A stretch of DNA of 64,000 nt from Plectosphaerella cucumerina (Eukaryota > Ascomycota > Sordariomycetes > Glomerellales > Plectosphaerellaceae): contig JAGPXD010000001.1 of NCBI GenBank assembly GCA_020746995.1, forward strand, positions 434,001 through 498,000. The letters are read 5' to 3'. Positions 24,947 to 35,643 of the stretch are shown one piece after another. The notes under the pieces were generated by a model. It saw only the letters and a list, made by a program, of their open reading frames with translations. It was not told the origin of the DNA and did not search any database. Position 1 is the first letter of the stretch. Each line of letters begins with the position of its first letter. Position numbers and translations under genes: made by a program.

Positions 24947-25733
24947 TTACGGAGCTCTAGCTCGAAAATTCGTAGAAATAATACACAAAACACGTTTTCT
25001 CAGGACGGACGCCAATATTCCCGCCCAAAACGACCGCATCTCAGCACCGAACTCAACCCGACTCATCCACCAGTGCCATCCAAACGTTTCGGTAAATTCC
25101 ACCTCCTCCGACTGACCACCTTTGTCCAGCCCTCTTCCGATCCATAATCGGCCTGCTCTGTCCCAGACATCTTCTCCCCCGGTGCTTTCTGCTCTGATAC
25201 CTCTCACTTAGTACAGTGAATCCTCCCCTCTTCCTAGGACCCAAGCACTCACCGGTGTAGTTCATCAACCTCGATCCCCGCCATTGACATATCGGCCGAA
25301 AGCCCGCCGTTGCCCCATCGCCCCTCTCATCCTCTGACTCCGAGTCTGTGTCTGTGTCTGAAGGCCAAATGCAAAGACGCGGTCCCCCGTAAGAAGGAGC
25401 GGGTTGGGTTCTGTAGCGACGTCGGTCTCCTCTTGGCATGTCACACCCGGAGTCATCCGAATCTGAGGAGGCAGAGTCAGCACCCAACTTTCATACGACT
25501 TCTAGTAGCGGGAAGATTGAGGATTCACACGTACCAGAAAAGTGCCAATATTCGCCGTAATCGTCGGGAATGTCCATGCCCCCATCACTGTCCTGGCCGC
25601 CCTCGTCGCTATCGTCACTGTTCTCCCTGGCTTCATCGCTATCGTGATAGCTGGATTCTTCGATATAAGATTCAAGACCATCTTCGCTGCTCGAGTCCGA
25701 CGAGTCGTCGCCGCTCCGGAAGAACTTGCTCAT
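24947..25733 (-). CDS. Small acidic hypothetical protein, three exons
   Basis: Unrecognised gene predicted from splice logic. Exons are 25733-25535, 25462-25253 and 25188-24947, with introns of 72 and 64 bp (GTACGT and GTGAGT donors, CTGAC and CTAAG branch-like sites, CAG acceptors). Phases 1/1 join without a stop and give 216 residues. Residues 1-66 are extremely acidic and Ser/Asp-rich (MSKFFRSGDDSSDSSSEDG...), followed by a second DTDTDSESEDE cluster near 110. The C-terminal third is Trp-rich (RLWIGRG, GWHWWMSR) and ends basic. The opening resembles the N-terminus of eIF3c only superficially; no PCI domain follows. Nothing about function can be claimed. It could be a lineage-specific protein, possibly nuclear or nucleic-acid associated. 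Confidence 0.5.
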
Positions 25734-26050
25734 GATTCCACTTCAATCGAAACACGCGACGACCAAATTGAAGAAAGAAGACAGATGAATGGAGTGGAAG
25801 TGACTGGTTGAAGATTTGTTTGTCGGTCGAAATCAACATGTGTGCAGGTGCATCTGAGCAATGCCGAGACGACCTCGGTGACTCACAAAGCCAAGACGTG
25901 TCGGTCACCAACTTGGCCCTCCTGTGCCCCTTTCGTGCATGAGCGCGATGGTCCGTGACCAGCTTTATATTACAGTCATGATGGGCATCTCTGGCCAGCT
26001 CATCATCAATGCCAATCTAGTCGCAGACCTGGAACTTGGCTTCAAGATGG
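25734..26050. other. Short intergenic interval
   Basis: Between two minus-strand genes. It holds the 5' flank of the acidic protein and the 3' flank of the phosphoesterase. Nothing else is seen. Confidence 0.5.
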
Positions 26051-26920
26051 CTACACAGATATTGCCAGGGATGCGTCGAAAGCGCGCCCTTTACCATTCT
26101 CCTTCTCTTTCTCCGCTTCCTTTTCCTGAATTGCAGCGCTAGAAGCCTCAGTGACAGAGTACCCTCGCTGGTTGGACACTACCCTGGTGCCGTTGCGAAC
26201 AAACTCCGTCGAAAAGTGCGTGTGCCCAAAGATCCAGACCCTCACGGCGCCCCATGTTCCTTGGCACAGGAGGTCCGTGGCGAAAGCAGGTGTCCATGGG
26301 TTGTTCTCGTACTTCGGGTGCGATGCTCCTTTAATACAGGGCGCATGGTGCGTAACGACCATGATGCGCCTCTTCTCTGCCGTCGCCTGCGAGACCTGCT
26401 CCTTGAGCCAAGTGACGTCCTTGGCGTGGGCTGCGTTGTGGTGCTGAGGCGTCCAGCCATTGATTCTCTGGTAGTCTTTCACCTTCGCCCTGACAACGTC
26501 GAAGATGTCTTCCGGAATAGCGGACCAGAGCGTACATCCGAGGATGGTGAGGTCGGAGTCTGGGTCGTCCCAGCGGCTTCTGTGGAGGAGGACGACCTTG
26601 CCGCCCAGCGAAGGCTCTTGAACCAGACTCTTGGCTTGCGCGACAGTGGAGTTGTAGTCTAGGTCGTAGAACTCATGATTCCCGAGGACAAGGAAGACCT
26701 TTTCGTACCGGGAGGTCTGTGCTTGGAGAAACTTGAGATAGTCGTCATGGTCGATGACGCGTCCGACGTCGCCGGCCAGGACGAGGAAAGGCGCGGTCGC
26801 AGGGAACGAGTTGGCAAAGGACGTGTATTGCTGCCAGACTTCGAGGTGTAGATCAGAAAGGACCTGAACCCGAGGACGCGGTGTTCCGATGACGCGTCGC
26901 AGAGCCTTGGAGAGGTCCAT
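26051..26920 (-). CDS. Calcineurin-like metallophosphoesterase
   Basis: Single-exon protein of 289 residues, starting at the Met of MDLSKALRR. The frame is open upstream to 27064, but that extension lacks conserved features and is Ser/Thr-rich leader-like sequence. All metal-binding motifs of the superfamily are present: D23-x-H25 (SDLHLE), GDVG at 50-53, GNHE at 80-83, THH at 190-192 and GHTH at 232-235. The fold predicts a two-metal phosphodiesterase or phosphatase. The substrate is unknown, and homologues in fungi are generally annotated only as Ser/Thr protein phosphatase superfamily. A Glu/Lys-rich tail follows the catalytic core. No signal peptide or membrane segment is visible, so it is probably cytosolic. 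Confidence 0.9.
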   Translation of the reverse strand: MDLSKALRRVIGTPRPRVQVLSDLHLEVWQQYTSFANSFPATAPFLVLAGDVGRVIDHDDYLKFLQAQTSRYEKVFLVLGNHEFYDLDYNSTVAQAKSLVQEPSLGGKVVLLHRSRWDDPDSDLTILGCTLWSAIPEDIFDVVRAKVKDYQRINGWTPQHHNAAHAKDVTWLKEQVSQATAEKRRIMVVTHHAPCIKGASHPKYENNPWTPAFATDLLCQGTWGAVRVWIFGHTHFSTEFVRNGTRVVSNQRGYSVTEASSAAIQEKEAEKEKENGKGRAFDASLAISV

Positions 26921-27195
26921 GTTTGTTGTCGTTGTTGAATGTGGGAAGAAGGACAATTGAGGTGAGGTGTTGAAAATCCCCACAGAACCCATCAGCCGCG
27001 CCTGCAGGCAGCCGCCAACCGTCCCACGAGCAAAGGACTTGTCGGACAGAAAACAGGGTATCATTTTGATTATCTGGGTATGTTGCGTCTCGGTCTCTTC
27101 CCATTACTTCCGTCTTTCCGCTGAACAAAGGAAATCAAGAGAATGTGTGACGCCGCGGCAGCACACCAGCGGCTTGTCACCACGACACGGCATCT

Positions 27196-27882
27196 TCAGT
27201 TGCCAGGGGCAGGGGCAGGGTAGGCCATGCCGTCCGGAGCCTGGTAAGCCTCCTTGACGCCCTGGGCGGCGACGAGGGGTGTCCGCTCAGCGACCTCCTT
27301 CTCCTGCTGCATCAGGTCGCAGCAGCCGCAGCAATAAGCGCGAGCCAGGTCGGACATGCAGCTGCCCTCGAGATTGAACTTTTCGCGGATCTCGGCGCGC
27401 TGCATCGCGAGGGGGACGCAGAAGAGGCCGACGCAGGAGGAGGCGAGGAGCAGGAGGCACTGGGACGGCAGGGTTAGCGAGCAAGAAGAGGAGACTCGAG
27501 GCATGGGACGTACTGAGGTGTTGACGGGCTGGTAGCCCTCGAGGTTGGGGTCACGCCTCAGACGGTGGTGCGTCTTGCCAAAGGTGATGCATGGCAGGCA
27601 GCAGGTGACGGCGCAGAGGGGGATGGGGTTGAAGCAGGCGAAGAAGGAGTTCTTCCAGCCCTCGGCACCGGCGGGGGAGGTCGAGTGGAGGGTCTCGCCG
27701 GGCTTCTCGAGGACCTTGTTGAACCTCTGAGTCCATTCCTCTACATCGCGGTGGTCGATGGGGCCGGGCTTCGCGGGTTGAGCCTGGGGAGTGGCGGTGA
27801 TGGTGGTCTGAGGAGGCGGCACCGAGTTCTGCGGGGGAGGAACGGCGTCCTGGGCTGGCACGGTGCTCTGAGGGGCAGACAT
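27196..27882 (-). CDS. PLAC8 family cysteine-rich protein
   Basis: Exons are 27882-27514 and 27459-27196, with a 54-bp phase-0 intron (GTACGT, CTAAC branch, CAG), giving 210 residues. A Pro/Gln/Thr-rich N-terminus of about 40 residues precedes a PLAC8 (DUF614) domain. The domain shows the clustered cysteines CAVTCCLPC, the FGKTHHR motif, a hydrophobic Leu/Cys segment after the splice, then IREKFNLEGS and YCCGCCDLMQQEKEV, matching the family pattern closely. Members are membrane-associated and are linked to cadmium resistance, cell-size control and cell-wall or ion homeostasis in plants and fungi; the molecular activity is not settled. The intron is a multiple of three, so retention would insert 18 residues without a stop. 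Confidence 0.92.
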   Translation of the reverse strand: MSAPQSTVPAQDAVPPPQNSVPPPQTTITATPQAQPAKPGPIDHRDVEEWTQRFNKVLEKPGETLHSTSPAGAEGWKNSFFACFNPIPLCAVTCCLPCITFGKTHHRLRRDPNLEGYQPVNTSVRPMPRVSSSCSLTLPSQCLLLLASSCVGLFCVPLAMQRAEIREKFNLEGSCMSDLARAYCCGCCDLMQQEKEVAERTPLVAAQGVKEAYQAPDGMAYPAPAPGN

Positions 27883-28798
27883 TGTAAAGAGGGGGAAGTT
27901 TGAGAGACTGGAATGAGTATGTGAGGCGGCAAGGTGCTAGAGTGTCCTGGTACATGACGGTGCGTCGCCAGCCCTTATATGACAGACAGTCTCAGGAGCC
28001 CGCCAACGATGACAACGCCTCCTGATCCTTCGCCCACGCTTGATAGACAAGTTCAAGGCCAAGGAGTCATGGAATGCCACAAACCGGAGACAACCCCGGT
28101 TGTAAGGCTGATTCAGGAGCCTGCGTCAATGGTCCCCCGTCCACGCCGTCGGCAGCTGGAAATGAAGTGGCTGCCGCACGGGTGCATCGTCGGCACTCCT
28201 GTCTACTAACGAGAGGAGGGAAGCTGCCGCACGAGCCGGCCGTCAGTCCCACGGCCCCGTTCGCGAGGCATCCTCGGGGAAGTCTCATTTCCACACTCGC
28301 AGCAATGGCCAATGCGAGGAGTACTCGGTGCTCAGCCGTGAACGTATCTGCCCAGACTCGGATCATACGGGGTCAAGGGGTCCATGTCCGAGGCGTGCGG
28401 CTCAGGATGGTGCGTTGACGTGGCGTGCGCTATGCCGGGGAGAAGAGTGTGATCTGCGAGGGGGGCCTTCAGCTCGACGGGCTAGGGATGTCGAGGGTCG
28501 TCGTGTCCACATGGTGAGTTGGTTGTGCAAACAGTCAAATGAACCAGATCGATTAGTTAGGTAGCAAAAGAAATAGGAAAGATGACAACAGCTGGGGCAA
28601 CGTCGATATCATCGGACCACATGTTGCCATCCATGACAGCGTTGCCCGGACAGCTTCCATGATGATGACCAGGGCATTCGTTCCCTAGGCCACGTCCGTG
28701 CCACAACGCCGCCGGGAACTTCCACTGGAATGCCTGTGCTTAGGGAGGGCACTGCCGGAAACGTCTCCCACTGCACAACTTCAACTTGAACCTATCCC
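27883..28798. other. Intergenic: PLAC8 promoter and ATPase 3' flank
   Basis: A TTATAT element near 27973 could serve either neighbour. No supported reading frame or RNA is seen. Confidence 0.45.
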
Positions 28799-31642
28799 TC
28801 ACAGCCACAGCTTGAAGATACGGACGTACACCATCTTGACCAACTGCACCTCGATGCAGTACGCCACCAACAGCGCCGCCAGGATCCCCACGAACGAGCT
28901 CGCCGGCTGCGCCATTCCCAGCACCGCTCTGAAGGGCGGAATCCAGGGGATCGCGAAGCCGACGGCCATGACGGCGCACGTGGCAAAGACAAGGCACGGC
29001 GCCGCCCGGCTCTGCAACACTGGGATCTTCGCCGTCCGCAACAAGTGCACAATAAGCGTCTGCGTAAGCAGGCCCTGCAGGAACCAGTGCGTTCGGAAGA
29101 GAGCCACCGCCTCTGGATCATCAGCCGTCTGTACCCCGTACAGGAACCAGCCGGTGCAGAAGGTCGCCATGTCAATGACGGAGCTCGTCGGCCCCAGTAC
29201 AACAATGAAGCGAAGCAGGTCGCGCGTCGCCCATCGCTTCGGCTCCGCCAGGTACTCCTCGTCCATCCTGTCCCAGGGGATTGCCACCTGCGACACGTCG
29301 TACAGCAAGTTCTGCACCAGCAGCTGCAGCCCGCTCATGGGCGTGAAGGGGAGCCACGCGCTGGCCACCAAGATGCTGAAGACGTTGCCAAAGTTCGACG
29401 AGGCCACCATCTTGATGTACTTGATCGAGTTCCCCTGCGTCACGCGTCCGACGCGCACGGCGGATTCGACGACGTCGAGTCCCTTTCGCGTCAGGATCAC
29501 GTCGGCGGAGTCCTTGGCGGCGCGGAAACCAGAGTCGACTGAGATACCCACGTCCGCTGCCCGGAGCGCCACGCAGTCGTTGACGCCGTCGCCGAGCATG
29601 CCCACGCAGTGCCCGAGGCGTCGGAGGCGTCGGATAAGAAGGCCCTTTTGCGAGGGCGTCAGCTTGGCGAAGACGCTGCACCGGCGGGCTGCATCGTCAA
29701 ATTCGTCGCTGTCCATCCGCGCGAGCTCGGGGCCTGTCACGGCATCGACGTCGTCGGACTCAGGGCCGCTACCACCAAGACGGATCGCCTGGCACGCGTT
29801 GATGGCAACGGCAAGGCTGTCGCCTGTGAGCACCTTTGTCTCGACGCCTGCGGCCCGAAGCGCCGCCACCGACTCGGCGGCATCCTCTTTGACCGGGTCA
29901 AGGAAGGTGAGAAGACCCTCGAGGGTCATGGACGATTCGAGCTCCTCGAGGGACTCTTCATCATTGGCGTCAATGAGCTGCACTTTCTTGGTCGCAACCA
30001 GCAGCACGCGGTAGCCAGTGGCCGCGAGCTTGTCGGCCTGGGCGTTGAGGGCATTTCGCGTCGCCGCGTCGAGGCTTGGTTCCTTTGGCCCACGACGAAC
30101 ACGGGTGCAGAGGCCGAGGACTTCGTCAAATGCGCCCTTGCAGATCACCATCTGTTGTTTCGTGTATCCGCGGACAATGCAGCTGGATCGTCGCCTCTCA
30201 AAGGTAAAGGGAACGACGGCGATCATCTCATGCTGCGGAATGACCACGTCGGCCACTTCGCGATGTTTGACAATGGCGGCGTCCATGGCGTTACCCTGAG
30301 CTGCCTGGCCAGCCGCGTTGATGTAGGCAAGCTGGAAGACGTCCGAGTTGGACAGACCGGCGCAATCGACAAAGGCGTCCAGATGAACCTCGTCCTTTGT
30401 CAGGGTGCCCGTCTTGTCGCTGCAGAGTACCGTCATGGCGCCGAGGTTCTGGATGGCGTCGAGGCGCTTGACGATGGCCTTCTTCTTGGCCAGGAGGTGA
30501 GCGCCACGAGCAAGATTGGTGTTAACGATCGCAGGCAGCATTTCTGGCACCAGGCCGACGGCGACGCTGACGCTGAAGAGGGCCGCCTGCGCCCAGTCAC
30601 CAGTCACGTAGCCCGAGATGCCGAGGACCTGGAGTCGTCAGTGGAAGATCGTGGGGACGAGCGGCTTTGGGAGACTTACGATAGGGACCATCGTCAGCAT
30701 GAAGCCAATCAGCATGTAGGTCACATTGCGGATGCCACGCTGGAAGGCGTTGACTTCACGCTTCTCATTCAGCTGCTTCATGATGGAGGCGATGAAGTTG
30801 GCGTCGCCTGAACAGAGAACCAGCGCAGTGGCGCTCCCAGATACAACGCTGGTGCCCATGAAGGCAATGTTCTTCATGTCGAACACTGGGACGGTGTCTT
30901 TCTCGGCAGCATCGATCGTTGGAGTCTTGGTTGTTGGCATGCTCTCTCCCGTCAGGCTGCTCTGGCTGACCCGGAGGTAGTTGGACTCGAGGATGAGGCA
31001 GTCGGCCGCAATCGCGTCACCGGGGGAGAGCATGAGGATATCGCCGGGAACGACCTCTCTGTCGTGAACCTCAACCTCAACTGAGGTGCTCGAGCCGCTT
31101 GTGGTTGCCTTGACCGGGACAGCTCGTCGACGACGGACCCTGGCGTTTGTTGTAACCGAATTCTGAAGCTCGACGACGGACACGAGGCTTCGGTACTCCT
31201 GCCAGAAGCGCACGCCGGACGATATGGTGATCATGGCCATGAGCACGCCAAATGTCTCCTGCAAATTGACGAGTTAGCTTTGGTTCTCGCCGGTCTCCTT
31301 GCAAAAGTTGGCACTGACCCAGCTGCGCTCAGGTGATGCGACGCTGATGATCGCGATGAAGCCCAGCAGCAGGTTGAAGGGGTTCGGGATAACCGAGAGC
31401 AACAGCCACCACCAAGACGGCGGCTTGCTAGAAGTAACCACATTTGGGCCATGCGACTTCAGACGAGCCTTGGCCTCGTCGGCAGTGAGACCGTCGCGGT
31501 GCGCATCGAGTTCGGCAAGCACTTCGGTCGAGTCCATGCGAGCGAATCGACGGAGGATGGCATCTGAGCCATGTTCACCGGCCGTGACATCGGGAGAGAG
31601 TCCCCTGCCGGCTTGGATCCGCCTCAGTAGGTTGGTGAACAT
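28799..31642 (-). CDS. Mg2+-type P-type ATPase (P3B, MgtA-like)
   Basis: Exons are 31642-31319, 31258-30680 and 30628-28799, with introns of 60 and 51 bp, both phase 0, giving 910 residues. In order: cation-ATPase N-domain (ARLKSHGPN), TM1-2, actuator domain with TGES at 211-214, TM3-4 with VGLVPEMLP at 325-333, the phosphorylation loop SDKTGT with Asp372, a nucleotide-binding domain, the GDGVND hinge, and six C-terminal membrane helices. PEMLP in TM4, rather than the PEGLP or PEGLL of Ca2+ or Na+ pumps, together with overall similarity to MgtA/MgtB, points to the magnesium-transporting P3B class. That class is mainly bacterial, with scattered fungal members. It probably imports Mg2+ across the plasma membrane; direction and ion are inferred from the family. 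Confidence 0.9.
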
Positions 31643-32574
31643 TTCGAAAATCCGATAGCTTCCTCATGCCTAGGGGTTCGAGATGCCGAAGCTCAAGGTG
31701 GCTCGAAGGTTGGCTGCGGGACGCGAACAGCCAACGTGATCCTCTGCGGTGATGTGAACGGCGCCAGCGTGACGATCGTAGGAAGATCCTAGATGGGGAG
31801 ATTGAAAAGCCGGGTTGTAGGAAGGTGTTGCAAGGGGAGGATGTACAGCGATTATCACGAGAAGGCTGGGTGATAAGGCGAGGGAAAAGGAGGGTTGGGA
31901 GGCGGCCGTGGCGGCACCTTATATCGCGCCACGACCAACCAACCCGTCCTGTCGATCGGTCTGGGCGTCAAATTCTGCGCCAGGTCGCGTGTCTGTATTC
32001 CTTATCGAGCGCCGAGGGCAATTCCATGGCATCCCCACGTCTTCAGGAACGGTCGGTCTTGGTGGTTGGCGACAAGACAAAGCATCGGGCCGAGAGTCTT
32101 GGGTCACCCGAAGACGCGCGTCAAGATTCTGCCGAGGATCTAATCCAACGTACTTGGTTACGTTTTCTGTCATACGTTTTACGAAGTTTATGTCAGAATT
32201 GATGTTGTTACGTTTGCTGAACGGATGTAGCTTGGTCCTATGTGGCTTGGCAGAAACGACATCATGACCGAGGACCCTTACCGGCTTGGCCTTGTCTTCA
32301 GCACCTCGGCCAAACGAATTTCACAGCCACATGATAATCAGTGATATATGTCAATCCAGAAGGAGAAATAAGCAAGCTTGGGTTCTCAACTTCTGCAGAG
32401 GGCCTTCCTCTTTAATGTGGTTGACTTGCGCCAGGTATATCCTTTGTTTATGAAGAACTAGACACCCGTTCCAAGCCTCTTGTTGTCATGACTCGAACCC
32501 ACGCTGCAAGCAGAAAATATCCCTTGGCAGCAAGGATCTTACAAAAAGCTGTGATACGAGCACCCTCGACTCAC
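31643..32574. other. Intergenic: Mg-ATPase promoter, DUR3 3' flank
   Basis: A minus-strand TATAAG lies near 31920, about 275 bp before the ATPase start. AT-richer sequence between 32150 and 32470 carries no coding potential I can support. Confidence 0.45.
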
Positions 32575-34881
32575 TCATTGCTTTTCCTCGCCGGCGAGTA
32601 CCTCCTGAGGAGTTCCAGGTCCCTCGCTGTCGCTCTTTGAAGGCGTCTTCCGGCCTCTCAACGTCTGGTAAACCTCGATGATTTGCTGCCGGCCATCGAT
32701 GATGGGATAGAACCCAGCAACGAACATGGTTCCCCATACCCAGATGATGGATACAACGAGCCAGGCAACGAAGAACTTCTGGCTAAAGATGTATTTAGAC
32801 GCGTACATTGGCAGTGGCCACAAGACCCAGTGGCCGAAGAAGGTGGCGAGAGACCAGATGGCGGCCAGTCTTCCCCAACGCTTCAGCTGCACCTTGTTGG
32901 TCTTGTACTCCGAGAGGGCTTCTGCGTCGGTCTTCGGGGCCTGAGTGTCGTCCTCGAGCGAAAGCTTCTCCTTGTTGAAATCAGCCCAGTTGTAGTTGGC
33001 AGGCTTGATCAGCGAGATAATGATGGAGTACAGAGCCGGACTCAGAGCCGAAGCGGTGGTGCCCCAAGTGCAAGGTACGGCCTGACCGGTGGAAGCAACG
33101 CTGATCTCGCCATACAGCGCGTGTGCGGTACCTATCCAGACGGCAAGACCTGTGAGAAGGCCCAGGATCGGCGAAATGACCGCTGCCACCGTGGACTGCC
33201 TCTTCCACAGGATGGCAAAAACTGTAGGGAAGATGCCAGGGCAGGTCAAAACGCCGAGCATGTACAGAGTCCAGCCAAGATCGACCTTTCCGTAATGGAG
33301 GATGGTCGAGAAGCACGCGGAAAAGAGGCCGAAGAAGACGACCCCGATATGACTCCAGCGAATGACGTCCCGGTCGGTGGCGTTCTTGTTGACGTACTGC
33401 CGGTAAATATCAAAGCTGATGATGGAAGATACGGCGATGACCTGGGCAGAAAGGGTTGAGGTCACGGCCATGAACGTGATGAGCAGAATGGCGACGGCGC
33501 CACCCTTGCCCGCGATCGCCACCGCAGCGTAGGGCAAGACCAGGCCGTTGGAGATCTCGGTGCCAGACATGCGGCGTGGGTAGGTCGGAAAGATGGGATT
33601 GCTCTCGAGGCCAAGAGCGATGAAGCTCATGAGCGTTCCCAGGCACTACAACGCGCGGAGTTAGTAGTTTCCTTTGACGGGTAGATCAGGAGTTGTTGGA
33701 GTTTGTCTTCGGAGTTGGTGTAGTAGCGTGGACCCCACGTGGCAAACAACTCCTGACATAGCCTAGGAGGGTAATGAAGCTCGGGACGTACCCAAGGAAT
33801 GCCAAAGTATGCAATGCCACCGACGACGTATCCAGGGACGACGGCCTGGGGTCGGGCAGCGAAGGCTTTGACGAAGAAGCCGGTATCCATGATGACGAGA
33901 CCGAAATTGGCCAGGATATGAATGATGCCGAAGAGAATGGCCTGATTGTCAGCAAGGTACCAGAAAGATGCAGGCTCGGTATGCTCTTACCCCATGGCTC
34001 GTCATTGTAAGGTAAGATCCATTCTGGTTGCCCGAGACAGGGTGAGCTTCCCCTGCGGCCACAATGAGGTCGTAGAGGTGAGCTGGCGATGCCACCTCAG
34101 GGGTCAAGAAGGCTTTAATGGTAAAGGCACAGATGATGATGGTTATGATGAAGGTGTGCACGTAGTCCGTGATGAACGTAGCCTTGATTCCTCCGACAAA
34201 GGTGTACAAGATGACGCCAACGGGTAGCAGGAAAGTTGCGGCGATGATGTGCATTCCAGTCCTTGAAGCTATTAGAAGGATTCGGATATGGAGAGAGACG
34301 GGGAACTTACAGTGCCGAGATGGCAGCGCTCGCTCCCAGTAGCATATTAGCCACGGCAATGATGTTGTTGATGAGGCAGAGAACAATCCAGACAATGTGT
34401 CCGACTTTGCCATAGCGGATGCGGATGATCTCGAGGAGGGTGTGTGCTTGAGGTACCCTTGCCTTGCAGGTGATGCCCAGGACAGAGAAGAACACGATCA
34501 TGGGCGAACAGCCCGCAGCAAACCAGAATGGCCCTGATATACCGAAGTTGTAGCCGACGAGAGTGCTTCCAAGCATGGCAGTGCTCCAGAGCCAGGAGGA
34601 GATGACGGCAGAACTGGTCAGCCCTGTGGTGACGGTCCGATTCGCCGTGATGAACATCTCGGACCGCTTGTTGTCTTCTCCGACCTTCTTGAGCAAGTGC
34701 GTGATTCCAATCATCACTCCGGCGAAGATGAATCCAATGACGACAACGACGATGCTTCCGGAGGTCAGCTTGTGCCAGCGTCATGGAGTTTGGGAACGTA
34801 CTATCCCGCGAACTGCGGGAGAGGTGGGGCTACCACCGAGCTGTCGCCGGCGGCACCACCTGATGATGTCCCTCCAGCCAT
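32575..34881 (-). CDS. DUR3: Urea/polyamine permease of the DUR3 (SSS) family
   Basis: Plasma-membrane sodium:solute-symporter-type carrier that imports urea, and in some fungi polyamines. Exons are 34881-34802, 34754-34311, 34261-33991, 33941-33792 and 33645-32575. Introns are 47, 49, 49 and 146 bp, all with consistent phase, giving 671 residues. About 15 hydrophobic segments are visible, with family motifs such as AHTLLEIIRIRYG, FVGGIKATFITDY near the middle and SIISFDIYRQY followed by a DVIRWSH loop. The first intron is short and uses a CCGGAAG acceptor. Other acceptors create a stop, so this is the only consistent solution. It shares a 762-bp promoter with the divergent flavin monooxygenase. 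A GATA-type element (CGATAAG) and a CCG-N9-CGG site in that promoter fit nitrogen and Zn2Cys6 control. The cargo could also be another small nitrogenous compound. Confidence 0.92.
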
Positions 34882-35643
34882 GGTGTGAAGCAAAAGACAG
34901 ATGAGATTGGTGTTCTCTAATGGTGCTGCTGCAGGATTGCTTAAGATGCAGGGTCCTGATCGGTGGGTGCCAAAGGAGAGAAATAGATCGCCACCACGAC
35001 CGTTCAAAAGCAGGAAACGCAACCCCCACGTGTAATTTTCGACTCATCGGTGCGCCGTCCCAAGTCCCCGGTTCCAGGCCGCGCAAGTAGTTGATGATGC
35101 TTGGCATTCGTGGGCGATAAGGGTATGCAGATCCCTTCGACTCGCGAACTCGCCATCAAGCTAAGGATGTCGTGCTTGGCTCGCAACCGACCCGGTATCC
35201 AACCGAAATGAAGCTCAACCCCGCGAAATCACCCCCCAGAGCTTCAGACAGATGATGATGGCCGATGAGCGGAGTCCCAAGAGATCCTCCTCCGCAATCT
35301 GTGCGGCTGGGAACTGCCGACATCTTTCGGCTCCCCTGAGCCGTGGGCGCCGTGATTGGCACGGGGGACGACGTCGGAGTAGTACCGTCCAACACCTCAT
35401 CGCTCTGCATATCGCGTCATCAACTGGCGCCGTGGGGGGATGAAAGCGAAGGATCTGAGATGCGAGCCAGCTCTGTCGGGCCTGCCTGGAGGCGAACGGC
35501 GTATAAAGAAGGACATGGGAGTCTGTGAGGATCGGATGCCATCAAGCACACCATCCAGATCGTGGATAACGGAAGATTCTAACCTCACTTGACCGCGCCG
35601 CCGACAAACCCCCCTCACTCCTTGCAACTCACCCCTCGTCGTA
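34882..35643. promoter_or_regulatory. Divergent promoter DUR3 / flavin monooxygenase
   Basis: 762 bp between two start codons. It contains CGATAAG near 35111 (HGATAR, the GATA-factor nitrogen-regulation core), CCG-N9-CGG at 35292-35306 (a Zn2Cys6-type paired triplet), GATGCGAG at 35459-35466 (matching the repeated element of the 43.5-kb promoter), and TATAAA at 35502-35507, on the strand of the monooxygenase gene and 137 bp before its start. Confidence 0.5.

Noticed and set aside
26921..27064. 48-codon N-terminal extension of the phosphoesterase frame
   Set aside because: It ends in a Ser/Thr/Asn run typical of a 5' UTR; family homology starts after MDLSKAL.
28698..30811. Plus-strand open frames opposite the Mg2+-ATPase
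   Set aside because: No domain is present, and they mirror the ATPase codons. The opposite strand has complete P-type ATPase signatures.
32489..32500. tRNA-like T-loop sequence (GGTTCGAGTC on the minus strand)
   Set aside because: The flanking bases do not form a T-stem, and no anticodon or acceptor stems can be drawn.
33646..33791. Earlier acceptor (CCTCCTAG) in the fourth DUR3 intron
   Set aside because: Using it leads to an in-frame stop and a non-family sequence; the 146-bp intron restores the transporter frame.
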